Position numbers and translations under genes: made by a program. Of a stretch of 64,000 nt of DNA, positions 25,550-36,453 are shown piece by piece. How positions within the stretch are numbered: the stretch's first letter is position 1; each line of letters opens with the position of its first letter. Under the pieces are notes generated by a model. That model was not told the DNA's origin. It saw only the letters and a list, made by a program, of their open reading frames with translations, and did not search any database. This DNA is from Mariniphaga sediminis. Lineage in GTDB: Bacteria > Bacteroidota > Bacteroidia > Bacteroidales > Prolixibacteraceae. The stretch covers positions 1-64,000 of the forward strand of contig NZ_QWET01000016.1 in assembly GCF_003573545.1 (NCBI RefSeq). Direction: 5' to 3'.

Positions 25550-26803
25550 TCAATCAAACCGGATAGTTCTCTCCGGCGAAATTTTACTTACAAAATAACT
25601 GGGAATGACCAGCATCAATACAGTGACAACTATCGTCCCGATATTAAGTAACAGCAAGTGAAAAAGCGAAAAGTTCACCGGAACCACATCTACATAATAG
25701 GTGGCAGGGTTAAGTTTGAGTACTCTCCCGAAGTGCTGAATAACGATAAAAGCAATCCCCACAGCATTTCCCCACAACATGCCGCGCGAAGTGAGGAAGG
25801 CAGAAAGATAAAGAAATACTTTCCGGATACTCCAGTTGGGACTTCCAAGGGCCTTTAGCACACCAATCATTTTACTGCGCTCGAGGATAAGTACCAGTAG
25901 ACCCGAAATCATATTAAACCCGGCCACCAAAGCCATCAGGAAGAGAATAACCCAAACATTCATATCAAGAATGGAAAGCCAGTCGAAAATCTGAGGGTAC
26001 TCCCGGGTAATGTTGGTGGTCCGCAGGATGGCGTCATTCTCAATACTGTAATCAAGCACAGCGTTGCGTACCTCCTGTTCAATGGCATCGATGCGGTTAA
26101 AATCGGCAATGGTTACTTCAAATCCGCTAATCTGGTCGCTTCGCCAATTGTTAAGGCGCTGCACCTGCTGTAAATCACCCAGAACAAACAGGTTGTCAAA
26201 CTCCTCAAGGCTTGTGTTGTAAAGGCCGCAAACAGAGAGTTGCAGCATGCGCGGATTGTTTTCATCTTCATTGATAAAATAGAGCACTACTCTATCGCCG
26301 ACCGAAACATCCAGTAGTTTTGCCACCTGACCGGAAAGCAGAATTTCGTCCGACCGCACAGAATCGTTTATAGCCGGAAGTTCCCCTTCCACCAGGTTAT
26401 TCCTGAAAAACGTCCAGTCGTAACCGGCATCTGCTCCCTTAAACACAATCCCCTGAATGTATTCATCGGTTTTTATCATACCCGGTTTGGTAGCAAAGGT
26501 CTGTACGTTTTTTACACCGTATATGGTTTTCAGTTCTTCGAGAAATGATTGTTTTTTCGATACCGGCAATGTTTCATACGAATTATTCGAATCGAAATTT
26601 ACCACCTGGATATGAGAGCCGAATCCGATTACCTTGTTACGGATTTCCCTCTTAAATCCGGTTACCACAGCCACCGAAACAATCATCACAGCAAGCCCGA
26701 GAGCAATGCCGACCAGTGCAATACGGATTATTTTCTGCGACAAAAATTTCTTGTCGCCTTTTTCAAAAAATAACCTACGTGAAATGAAAAGTTCCGTGTT
26801 CAT
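25550..26803 (-). CDS. FtsX/LolC-E-type ABC permease
   Basis: A 417-residue inner-membrane permease. Topology is one N-terminal helix (about 20-45 after a basic segment), a large periplasmic domain (about 50-270), then three C-terminal helices, as in LolC/LolE and MacB-type permeases. The N-terminal ELFISRRL...KKFLSQKIIRIALVGIALGLAVM is typical of the LolE group. Partner ATPases of these proteins extract lipoproteins from the inner membrane; none is adjacent here, so the ATPase would have to be encoded elsewhere. I took the ATG at 26803 rather than a TTG at 26833 that overlaps the upstream gene. Confidence 0.85.
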   Translation of the reverse strand: MNTELFISRRLFFEKGDKKFLSQKIIRIALVGIALGLAVMIVSVAVVTGFKREIRNKVIGFGSHIQVVNFDSNNSYETLPVSKKQSFLEELKTIYGVKNVQTFATKPGMIKTDEYIQGIVFKGADAGYDWTFFRNNLVEGELPAINDSVRSDEILLSGQVAKLLDVSVGDRVVLYFINEDENNPRMLQLSVCGLYNTSLEEFDNLFVLGDLQQVQRLNNWRSDQISGFEVTIADFNRIDAIEQEVRNAVLDYSIENDAILRTTNITREYPQIFDWLSILDMNVWVILFLMALVAGFNMISGLLVLILERSKMIGVLKALGSPNWSIRKVFLYLSAFLTSRGMLWGNAVGIAFIVIQHFGRVLKLNPATYYVDVVPVNFSLFHLLLLNIGTIVVTVLMLVIPSYFVSKISPERTIRFD

Positions 26804-26825
26804 GTCCCGGAAAGATATAACAGAT

Positions 26826-27845
26826 TTATTCAATTTCTTTTGCTACCATCGCTTCGGAGGTAGTTTTCCTTCCGTTGATAAACGGTAATACAAGCAGTGA
26901 TATTATTCCGATAAGGATAATCATACCCGTCATGGAAGTGTGCGCCACAAAAGCAAAAATAATTCCGTTTTCATTGGCAATTCCATAAAGGGAGAGTGCT
27001 TCTTTGGCCATAAAATGCCATGCCCCGATTCCACCCTGCACCGGTGCAACCATTCCAAAACTGGCCAGTACAAAAGTAGTTAACCCGGCCAGTGGCCCCA
27101 GGTTGCTCGTAAAGTCGAAAGCAAAAAACACCACGTAAAGCATCAGGTAGTAAAGGGCCCAAATAGCTACTGAATGAAAAAAGAACCATCCCTTTTTGTC
27201 AATAGACCGAATGGAAATAAATCCCTCTTTCAGGTTCATCAGGATAGCATAAACCTTCTTGTAGAACAAGGTATGTTTCAGGGTTTTCCAAAAAACAATG
27301 GCCAGAACTAACATTCCCACCAGGGCAATTATTAGGATTGGAGATGTCACAACAGCCAAAAGTTTTGCTTCAATTTCAGGGTTGTCGCCTAAAAACTGTA
27401 ACATGTGCCCAAATTGCGAAAAAATTACAATAACCAGCAACAGCAGCAACGACACCATATCTACTGCCCGTTCGGCCACCACCGTGCCAAGGAGCTTGGT
27501 AAACGATATTTTTTCGTACCGGGCCAGCACGCCACAACGCGATATTTCACCCATCCGAGGGAAAGCCATATTCATAAGGTAACCGACCATTACACCCAAA
27601 AAAGTATTGATAAAACGCGGCTTGTGACTTATGGGTTCTATCATCAGCCCCCACCGCATGGTACGGCTAATGTGACTAAGCAGGCCAATAAACAAAGAAA
27701 CAACAATCCAAAAATATTTGACATCGTTTTTTAATACCGTTTTAATACGATCAATGTCCTGATCTTTATAAATAAGCCAAAAAATGAATGCCCCAATGGC
27801 AAAAAAAATCAAAAACTTTATGATTTTTAAGGCTATATTCTTCAA
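26826..27845 (-). CDS. Flippase-like membrane protein (UPF0104/LPG synthase TM family)
   Basis: A roughly 339-residue polytopic protein with about eight membrane helices, matching the YbhN/MprF-like lysylphosphatidylglycerol synthase transmembrane family. Conserved-looking features include a motif SHISRTMRWG early and APVQGGIGAWHF late (PxxGGIG), a family hallmark. Members act in lipid or polyprenyl-linked sugar movement, but none is well defined here. The start is a TTG at 27845 because the peptide from there aligns with the usual short N-terminus; a TTG at 27869 is possible. It is divergent from ksgA, with back-to-back -7 boxes in the gap, and precedes the FtsX-type gene by 22 nt. Confidence 0.75.
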   Translation of the reverse strand: MKNIALKIIKFLIFFAIGAFIFWLIYKDQDIDRIKTVLKNDVKYFWIVVSLFIGLLSHISRTMRWGLMIEPISHKPRFINTFLGVMVGYLMNMAFPRMGEISRCGVLARYEKISFTKLLGTVVAERAVDMVSLLLLLVIVIFSQFGHMLQFLGDNPEIEAKLLAVVTSPILIIALVGMLVLAIVFWKTLKHTLFYKKVYAILMNLKEGFISIRSIDKKGWFFFHSVAIWALYYLMLYVVFFAFDFTSNLGPLAGLTTFVLASFGMVAPVQGGIGAWHFMAKEALSLYGIANENGIIFAFVAHTSMTGMIILIGIISLLVLPFINGRKTTSEAMVAKEIE

Positions 27846-27952
27846 AATAAAAAATTTAAGGTGAAACAATTTCCCGGTTTTTAATTCCCTTAATTTTATT
27901 AATTTCGGGAGGCAAAAAAATAAAAAAATTGTTTCGGCTGTTCAGTAGCAGA

Positions 27953-27968
27953 CAAAAATATAAATTTG
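27953..27968. promoter_or_regulatory. Back-to-back divergent -7 boxes for the flippase gene and ksgA
   Basis: TATTTTTG on the minus strand (27960-27953) directly abuts TAAATTTG on the plus strand (27961-27968). Both fit TAnnTTTG and face the flippase gene and ksgA respectively, with no space between them, so polymerase binding to one should exclude the other. No clear -33 TTTG is seen for either. Confidence 0.5.
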
Positions 27969-28031
27969 TTTTATTTTTCCCGGCGAAAAGAAAATTTAAG
28001 TAGGAACCGAAAATGAGCGAGACGGAGAGTA

Positions 28032-28811
28032 ATGAATATTGTCAGGCCCAAAAAAAAGTTAGGTCAGCATTTTCTAAGGGATCAAAATATTGCCCGAAAA
28101 ATTGTTGACAACCTGCGGGGCCCCATTCCCGATGTGTTGGAAGTGGGACCCGGTATGGGTGTATTGACCCGTTTTCTGCTGCAACGCCCCGAACTGAATG
28201 TGCATGTAGTTGAGATTGACACGGAATCAGTGGAATACCTCAAAACTCATTTCCCCGAACTTCATAATAAAATCTATTCCCATGATTTTCTGAAATGGGA
28301 AGCCCGGCAGCTACCCGAGTTATTCAGCATCATCGGAAATTTCCCTTACAATATCTCTTCGCAAATTTTTTTCCGGATACTGGCCTGGCGTCATCGCGTT
28401 CCTGAAGTGGTTTGCATGGTGCAAAAGGAGGTGGCCGAGCGTATCAGCGCTCCCCCCGGCAGTAAAACGTATGGAATTTTAAGCGTCTTACTTGGCGCAT
28501 TTTATAATATTGAATATTTATTTGCCGTTTCTGAGCAGGTTTTTGTCCCTCCCCCGAAAGTAAAATCGGCGGTTATCAGGCTCACTCGCAATCCTGTTGA
28601 AGAACTCTCCTGTAACGAGGCCTTGTTCTTTCAAACAGTGAAGGCAGCCTTTAACAAACGACGAAAGATGCTCCGGAATTCCCTGGGAGAAAAAGGGTTG
28701 GAATTACCGGAGCCATTCGCCGAAAAACGGCCCGAGCAACTTTCTGTTGCCGATTTTATCGAGTTGACAAAATTGATTCAAAACCTGAAAAAAACAGAAA
28801 ATGGAATTTGA
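28032..28811 (+). CDS. rsmA: 16S rRNA (adenine-1518/1519-N6) dimethyltransferase
   Basis: RsmA/KsgA dimethylates two adjacent adenines in the helix 45 loop of 16S rRNA during late small-subunit assembly. The 259-residue protein opens with the family sequence KKKLGQHFLRDQNI, has the SAM-binding LEVGPGMGVLT, the catalytic NFPYNISS motif, and FVPPPKVKSAVIRL in the C-terminal part. Length is normal. It begins the plus-strand cluster and overlaps mgtE by 11 nt, a coupling often seen in Bacteroidota. Confidence 0.97.
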   Translation: MNIVRPKKKLGQHFLRDQNIARKIVDNLRGPIPDVLEVGPGMGVLTRFLLQRPELNVHVVEIDTESVEYLKTHFPELHNKIYSHDFLKWEARQLPELFSIIGNFPYNISSQIFFRILAWRHRVPEVVCMVQKEVAERISAPPGSKTYGILSVLLGAFYNIEYLFAVSEQVFVPPPKVKSAVIRLTRNPVEELSCNEALFFQTVKAAFNKRRKMLRNSLGEKGLELPEPFAEKRPEQLSVADFIELTKLIQNLKKTENGI

Positions 28812-30159
28812 AATTACCAGGGAATATATTGAGAGGCTCAAAGAGCTTATTGAAGAAAACAATACTCAAGAGCTGAAAGCGACCATGGAACCGCTTCACC
28901 CGGCCGACATTGCGGAAGTGATGGACGACCTGACCATAGACGAAGCCAAATCTGTTTACCTTTTACTGGATGGGGAGAAGGCCTCTGATGTATTGATTGA
29001 AATTCCCGAAAACGACCGCAGACGTTTTCTGAATGTATTGCCTCCGGAGCTCATTGCCAGTAAATTTATCGAGTACATGGACTCCGACGATGCCGCAGAC
29101 ATTGTGGCCGACCTCGACGAAGACCTTAAACAGGAAGTACTGAGGGAAATTGAGGATACCGAACAGGCTGGTGACATTGTAGATTTGCTGGAATACGAAG
29201 AAGATACAGCGGGGGGGATTATGGCTAAAGAGCTGGTGTCAGTCAATGAAAACTGGACAGTGGCTACCTGCCTGAAAGAGATAAGCAAACAGGCCGAAGA
29301 AGTGGATGAAATCTACTACATTTATGTGACGGATGACCAGCAACGTTTGAAAGGAGTCCTTTCCTTGAAAAAACTGATTTTGAACTCTACCAACACAAAA
29401 ATATCCAATCTGTATGAGCCTGATGTAAAAATGGTACGCACCAATACCCGCCAGGAAGAAGTGGCTGAAATAATGGACAAATACGACCTGGTGGCGATCC
29501 CGGTAATAGATGATATTGGACGGCTGAAAGGACGAATCACATTCGATGATGTGATTGATTTTGTTCGTGAAGAAGCGGAACGGGATTACCAGATGATCTC
29601 GGGTATTACCGGCGATGTGGAACCGGATGACAAACCCTGGGAACTTATCCGTGCACGATTTCCCTGGCTGCTTGTGGGCTTGCTGGGCGGAATAATGGGA
29701 GCCCTGGTATTGGGCAGTTACGAATCGGAAATAAGTCATGTAACCGAACTGGCATTTTTTATTCCACTCATTGCGGCTATGGCTGGAAATGTGGGCGTAC
29801 AATCATCCTCTATTGTGGTACAAAGTATTGCCAGCGGGGTAAAAGATGTGGAAACCACCGGGAAACGCCTGCTAAAAGAGTTAATGGTTTCGTTTGCCAC
29901 AGCCGCAATATTTGCCATCCTGATTTTTATTTACAACTATTTTGTGCAGGGGAACATCAACCTCACCCTTTCGGTTTCCATTTCCCTGTTTATCGTCATG
30001 TTGTATGCTTCCTTTTTCGGAACCCTGATTCCCCTGCTGCTAAACCGCCTCAAAATAGACCCGGCTCTTGCAACCGGCCCGTTTATTACTACAATGAACG
30101 ACATCCTGGGTTTGTTTATTTATTTTGGAGTGGGAAAAATGTTTTTTGATTTTCTGTAA
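28801..30159 (+). CDS. mgtE: MgtE-type magnesium transporter
   Basis: A 452-residue channel-like Mg2+ importer of the inner membrane. Cytosolic N domain (about 1-125, superhelical repeats such as LHPADIAEVMDDL), two CBS domains (about 130-255) that sense Mg2+ and gate the pore, and five C-terminal membrane helices (about 280-452) including the AAMAGNVGVQSS region. All parts are intact. The start overlaps the end of rsmA in another frame, and the next gene follows 14 nt after the stop. Confidence 0.95.
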   Translation: MEFEITREYIERLKELIEENNTQELKATMEPLHPADIAEVMDDLTIDEAKSVYLLLDGEKASDVLIEIPENDRRRFLNVLPPELIASKFIEYMDSDDAADIVADLDEDLKQEVLREIEDTEQAGDIVDLLEYEEDTAGGIMAKELVSVNENWTVATCLKEISKQAEEVDEIYYIYVTDDQQRLKGVLSLKKLILNSTNTKISNLYEPDVKMVRTNTRQEEVAEIMDKYDLVAIPVIDDIGRLKGRITFDDVIDFVREEAERDYQMISGITGDVEPDDKPWELIRARFPWLLVGLLGGIMGALVLGSYESEISHVTELAFFIPLIAAMAGNVGVQSSSIVVQSIASGVKDVETTGKRLLKELMVSFATAAIFAILIFIYNYFVQGNINLTLSVSISLFIVMLYASFFGTLIPLLLNRLKIDPALATGPFITTMNDILGLFIYFGVGKMFFDFL

Positions 30160-30173
30160 AACCATCTTTTACA

Positions 30174-30629
30174 ATGGAGAAAATTATTATTGGCAGAAAG
30201 GATAAAGCTGATTTTAAACAGCTCGAACTGGAAGGAATCGATGTAAAAATTGACTCCGGAGCCTATACTTCCAGTTTCCATTGCCACCATATCGAACGGT
30301 TTGAGAAAAGTGGAACAGCATGGGTAAAATGTCACTTCCTCGATCCGGAACACCCTCTCTATCACGAAAAAGAGTTTATTTTTAAGGCATTTAAAATACG
30401 CAGGGTAAAAAGCTCCAACGGCGCAGTAGAAGAACGGATATCTATTCAGACTGAAATTTTTCTGTTTGGCAAACACTATCCTATTGAACTGACGCTTACT
30501 GAGCGGGCAGAAATGAAATACCCGGTATTATTGGGACGAAAATTTATTTCAAAAAAATTTTTAATCGATACCTCCCGAAAAAACCTTTCTTTTAAAGGCC
30601 AAACCGTGAAGGTAAAAGAAGTTTCATAA
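30174..30629 (+). CDS. RimB-like retropepsin-fold protease (ATP-dependent zinc protease family)
   Basis: A 151-residue protein of the group once called ATP-dependent zinc proteases and now linked to RimB, a retropepsin-like aspartic protease that trims poly-glutamate tails added by RimK. The probable catalytic loop is IDSGAYTSSFH (D-S/T-G-A) and the second conserved loop is PVLLGRKF. It lies 12 nt upstream of rimK, the arrangement expected for a tail-adding enzyme and its trimming partner. Cytosolic; no signal peptide. Confidence 0.85.
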   Translation: MEKIIIGRKDKADFKQLELEGIDVKIDSGAYTSSFHCHHIERFEKSGTAWVKCHFLDPEHPLYHEKEFIFKAFKIRRVKSSNGAVEERISIQTEIFLFGKHYPIELTLTERAEMKYPVLLGRKFISKKFLIDTSRKNLSFKGQTVKVKEVS

Positions 30630-30641
30630 TCTAAAAGAAAA

Positions 30642-31514
30642 ATGAAGATTGCCATATTGTCACGCAACCCGAACTTATACTCTACAAGAAGGTTGTACGA
30701 GGCCGGAATCCAACGAAAACACGAAATACTTGTAGTGGATCACACCAAATGCGACCTCATTATTGAAAAACGAAACCCGGTAATTATCTATAGAGGAAAA
30801 AAGCTGGAGCACATAGATGCGGTAATCCCACGTATTGGCGCGTCGGTAACTTTTTACGGTACGGCAGTGGTACGCCAGTTTGAAATGATGAAAGTATTTA
30901 CCGCCATCGAATCGCAGGCACTGCTGCGTTCACGCGATAAACTGCGCAGTCTGCAGATATTATCAAGGGCCGGACTGGGCCTCCCGAAAACAGTTTTCAC
31001 CAACTATTCGCGTAATGTAAAAGACATTGTAAAAGGAGCGGGAGGCGCCCCTGTGGTGGTAAAACTACTGGAAGGAACCCAGGGGCTGGGGGTGGTACTG
31101 GCAGAAACAGACAATGCTGCCGAATCAGTTATTGACGCATTTAACGGACTAAAGGTCAGAGTGATTGTGCAGGAATTCATTAAGGAAGCCCAGGGCGCCG
31201 ACATCCGTGCGTTTGTAGTGGATGGCGTGGTTGTGGGCGCCATGAAACGACAGGCCCGAAAGGGTGAATTCCGCTCGAACCTCCACCGCGGTGGCACCGC
31301 CCAGGTAATTGATCTTACGGAAGAAGAAGAAAACGCTGCGCTTAAAGCGGCAAGGGTCATGGGCCTCGGCATTTGCGGGGTGGACATGCTGCAATCCAGC
31401 CACGGACCACTCATTCTTGAAGTCAATTCCTCACCGGGCCTTGAAGGCATAGAAAAAGCCACAGGTAAAAATATTGCCAAAAGTATTATCCGCTATGTAG
31501 AACGCCATGTTTAG
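30642..31514 (+). CDS. rimK: RimK-family alpha-L-glutamate ligase
   Basis: An ATP-grasp ligase of 290 residues. In enterobacteria RimK adds glutamates to the C-terminus of ribosomal protein S6. Visible motifs: the N-terminal [17 protein letters not shown] strand, the ATP-grasp lysine segment [13 protein letters not shown], the RAFVVDG strand, and [13 protein letters not shown], which carries metal-binding Glu and Asn. Starts 12 nt after the RimB-like gene and ends 8 nt before the succinylglutamate desuccinylase-like gene, so the three form a unit. Substrates other than S6 are possible. Confidence 0.93.
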   Translation: MKIAILSRNPNLYSTRRLYEAGIQRKHEILVVDHTKCDLIIEKRNPVIIYRGKKLEHIDAVIPRIGASVTFYGTAVVRQFEMMKVFTAIESQALLRSRDKLRSLQILSRAGLGLPKTVFTNYSRNVKDIVKGAGGAPVVVKLLEGTQGLGVVLAETDNAAESVIDAFNGLKVRVIVQEFIKEAQGADIRAFVVDGVVVGAMKRQARKGEFRSNLHRGGTAQVIDLTEEEENAALKAARVMGLGICGVDMLQSSHGPLILEVNSSPGLEGIEKATGKNIAKSIIRYVERHV

Positions 31515-31522
31515 CTGAAGGT

Positions 31523-32488
31523 ATGAAACAAATCAGAAAATCCATTACCATTTTGGGAGAAGAAATACTTCCCGGGCGCAAAAAAATTCTGAACCTCGAC
31601 ACCGCGCGCCTGCATACCTACACCAAACTGGAAGTTCCGGTGGTGGTGGAACGCGCCAAAGCTGATGGCCCCGGACTGCTGCTGCTTGCCGGCATTCATG
31701 GGAATGAACTGAACGGAGTGGAAATTGTAAGGGAATTACTCGCAAAAAAATACACCAAACCCGATGCCGGAATGGTTATCTCGATTCCTACGGTCAATAT
31801 ATTCGGATTTATTAACCAAACCCGCGAGTTCCCTGACGGGAAAGATTTGAACCGGGCCTTCCCCGGCTCCAGAAAGGGGTCGCTGGCAAGTATTTTTGCC
31901 CATCATCTGATGAATGAAATTTTGCCCCATGTGGATTACTGCATCGACTTTCACACGGGCGGCGCCCGCCGGTTCAACTCGTCTCAGATCCGCATCTCGC
32001 GGGATAACGAAGAACTCCTTGGACTGGCCAAAATTTTTAATCCGCGGTTTATCGTGTATGCCGCCCAGCGCGAAAAGTCGTTTCGGGAGGCTGCCACAAA
32101 AACCGGTAAAAAAGTGTTGCTTTTCGAGGGGGGTAAATCACACGATTTTAACCAACGGATTACCATGCGCGGCGTAACCGGTACACTCCGGTTAATGCAA
32201 CATTTAGGCGTGCGCGGTTTCCCGGAAGAATTGGACAAAAACATCTTTCCGCCGCCGGTAATGGTTAAAAATTCAACATGGATCAGGGCACGCCAGGGAG
32301 GGCTCTTCCGCTTTTTTGTAAAAGACGGTTCCAAAGTGGAAAAAGGCCAGGTAGTAGGCACTGTTTCCGATCCTTACGGGAAATACGAGTTTAAAGTAAA
32401 AATGCCGCAATGCGGTTATATTATTGGACTAAACCATGCACCGGTAGTTTACAAAGGCGATGCATTGTTGCATTTAGGGGTGATTTGA
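31523..32488 (+). CDS. Succinylglutamate desuccinylase/aspartoacylase-family zinc enzyme
   Basis: A 321-residue M14-like zinc hydrolase of the AstE/AspA family. The zinc site is GIHGNELNG (His, Glu) with a later His in CIDFHTGG; the DLNRAFPG segment supplies the substrate Asn-Arg pair. Family members release N-acyl amino acids such as N-acetylaspartate or succinylglutamate. Its tight linkage to rimK and the RimB-like gene is a known arrangement and suggests action on a modified glutamate peptide or on the RimK product; this is inference. The transcript ends at the 21-bp hairpin downstream. Confidence 0.88.
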   Translation: MKQIRKSITILGEEILPGRKKILNLDTARLHTYTKLEVPVVVERAKADGPGLLLLAGIHGNELNGVEIVRELLAKKYTKPDAGMVISIPTVNIFGFINQTREFPDGKDLNRAFPGSRKGSLASIFAHHLMNEILPHVDYCIDFHTGGARRFNSSQIRISRDNEELLGLAKIFNPRFIVYAAQREKSFREAATKTGKKVLLFEGGKSHDFNQRITMRGVTGTLRLMQHLGVRGFPEELDKNIFPPPVMVKNSTWIRARQGGLFRFFVKDGSKVEKGQVVGTVSDPYGKYEFKVKMPQCGYIIGLNHAPVVYKGDALLHLGVI

Positions 32489-32662
32489 CAAAATTCCCGG
32501 TGATAGCTAACTCGTAGATTTAGCCCGGAATACAATAAATCTTTAGCTGAAAATAGAAAATTCATTCGGGTTCTACAATATGCTGTACAATACAATTTGG
32601 GCATAAAAAAAGAGATGAAAAGCCCCTCACTCAGTACGATTCCTGCCTCTATATTCCGGAAC

Positions 32663-32712
32663 AAAAAAGAGTATCCTCCCAAAAAAATCTCTTTGGGAGG
32701 ATACTCTTTTTT
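32663..32712. terminator. Perfect 21-bp bidirectional terminator
   Basis: A 21-nt arm (32663-32683) pairs perfectly with 32692-32712 around an 8-nt loop; the outer ends are A6 and T6, so it terminates in both directions. It serves the plus-strand AstE-like gene and the minus-strand dapA that converge on it. Confidence 0.92.
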
Positions 32713-32762
32713 TATCGTTTCGCAGTAACTTGAACCGATAAGTAAGACCCAAATAAAATGGG

Positions 32763-33644
32763 CTATTTCTCTAGCTTCAAATAAGCTTCTTTAATCTCAT
32801 TGTACGTTTCATCGCTAATGCGGAACAAGGGTGAACGCAGTTCATTTTTTATCAATCCCCGGATATTGAGCAGGGCTTTTATCCCACCGGGATTTCCTTC
32901 CTTAAATAACAGCTTAAAAAGATCAATCATATCAAAATGCAGGGCAAGAGCCTCATCATACTTTCCATCCAGTGCACTATGAGTCAGTTTGCTCAGTTTC
33001 CCGGGAAGGGCATTGCCAATAACAGAAATTACCCCGGCCCCGCCAATGGAAAAAATAGGCAACGCAAGCACATCATCTCCTGAAATAACCGCAAAATGTT
33101 CAGGTGTGTATTTATTAATCCGGGTAATTTGCGAAAGGATACCGGAAGCCTCTTTCACGGCAACAATATTTTCCGAAGCTTCTGCCAGGCGCACAACGGT
33201 TTCTGCTTCCAGATTTACACCGGTGCGGGTAGGTACATTGTACAAAATAATGGGCACCGGACTGGCTTTGGCTATGGTCAGATAATGCCGAAACATCCCT
33301 TCCTGCGAGGGTTTATTGTAATAAGGAGTCACTATCAGCAATCCGCTCACTCCGCTAAAATCAAATTCGTCGATTTGCTTAATAATTTTCCGGGTATCAT
33401 TGCCGCCCATACCAACCACAACCGGTAAACCCGAGGAATGGTCCTTTATATATTTTACCACCTCCGTTTTTTCATGCGAAGTTAGTGTAGGGGTTTCTGC
33501 GGTAGTTCCCAATGCCACGAGATAATCAGATCCTTCCCTGGCCTGCTCATCGAGAATTTTCCCCAACGCGTCAAAATCAACCGTATCGTTTTCAGTGAAC
33601 GGCGTAATGAGCGCCACACCCGCGCCCCTAAATTGATGATTCAT
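32763..33644 (-). CDS. dapA: 4-hydroxy-tetrahydrodipicolinate synthase
   Basis: DapA condenses pyruvate with aspartate semialdehyde in the diaminopimelate/lysine pathway. From ATG 33644 the protein has 293 residues, the normal length. It shows the TTAETPTL loop, TPYYNKPSQEG with the active-site tyrosine, and AVKEASG with the Schiff-base lysine. A longer frame to 33707 exists, but the peptide starting MNHQFRGAGVALITPF fits the family start. This start overlaps the end of the upstream DUF6913 gene by 17 nt, implying translational coupling. Confidence 0.95.
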   Translation of the reverse strand: MNHQFRGAGVALITPFTENDTVDFDALGKILDEQAREGSDYLVALGTTAETPTLTSHEKTEVVKYIKDHSSGLPVVVGMGGNDTRKIIKQIDEFDFSGVSGLLIVTPYYNKPSQEGMFRHYLTIAKASPVPIILYNVPTRTGVNLEAETVVRLAEASENIVAVKEASGILSQITRINKYTPEHFAVISGDDVLALPIFSIGGAGVISVIGNALPGKLSKLTHSALDGKYDEALALHFDMIDLFKLLFKEGNPGGIKALLNIRGLIKNELRSPLFRISDETYNEIKEAYLKLEK

Positions 33645-34158
33645 CATAAAGCTTTTTATTAAGTTGCCCAAGATAAAAAATTTGCTGCTTGGCAAGATAC
33701 AATGCATCCTGTTTCATGCCAATATTAATATTCAGATCGAAAAAGTTAGCATCATCCGGCGACCATCCTACTTTAAACCGGGCTCTGCTGAGAGCCGTAA
33801 GATAGTTAAGTACAAGGGTTTGCTCCAAAGCAATGTTCAATAACAAATCGTATTCTATTTTTATAAAATCGTCGGCAGGCCCGTTTTTTGGCAGGCCCAT
33901 CCAGTTAAGGTCCTTTTGCGTAATAATATTGGTTCCGGCATCTGCAACGGCATTCGACGGGTAAACACAAAGATTTCTAAAAATAACCTGCTCACGCAAA
34001 AAATGATCATGAAGGTATTGAAATGCCTCTTTTTGTGATGGTTGCCACAAAACACAAACCTTCCTGACCGAATCAGGATTTGGCAACTCCACCCGGCGGT
34101 TAACCGCCGCGGCTTTTTTCCGGAGTTTCCGGCAGGCATATTTTTCAATCAGTTTCAT
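33628..34158 (-). CDS. DUF6913-like protein of unknown function
   Basis: A 176-residue cytosolic protein with a basic N-terminus (KYACRKLRKKAAAVNRR) and no membrane segment. The layout (VCVLWQPSQ..., ADDFIKIEYDLLLNIA, FKVGWSPDDANFFDLNINI) resembles a small Bacteroidota-restricted family now called DUF6913, which is usually next to dapA. The function is unknown. It lies between ligA (36 nt upstream) and dapA (17-nt overlap) and appears to be part of a ligA-DUF6913-dapA transcript. Confidence 0.75.
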   Translation of the reverse strand: MKLIEKYACRKLRKKAAAVNRRVELPNPDSVRKVCVLWQPSQKEAFQYLHDHFLREQVIFRNLCVYPSNAVADAGTNIITQKDLNWMGLPKNGPADDFIKIEYDLLLNIALEQTLVLNYLTALSRARFKVGWSPDDANFFDLNINIGMKQDALYLAKQQIFYLGQLNKKLYDESSI

Positions 34159-34194
34159 GGTGGCGCAAAGTTAATGAATTGCAAAGAAGAAATA

Positions 34195-36453
<2,259 letters not shown>

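Noticed and set aside
29239-29802. Minus-strand ORF of 187 codons
   Set aside because: Antisense to the CBS and membrane part of mgtE; no motif.
31004-31480. Minus-strand ORF of 158 codons
   Set aside because: Antisense to the ATP-grasp core of rimK; S/T/P-rich shadow.
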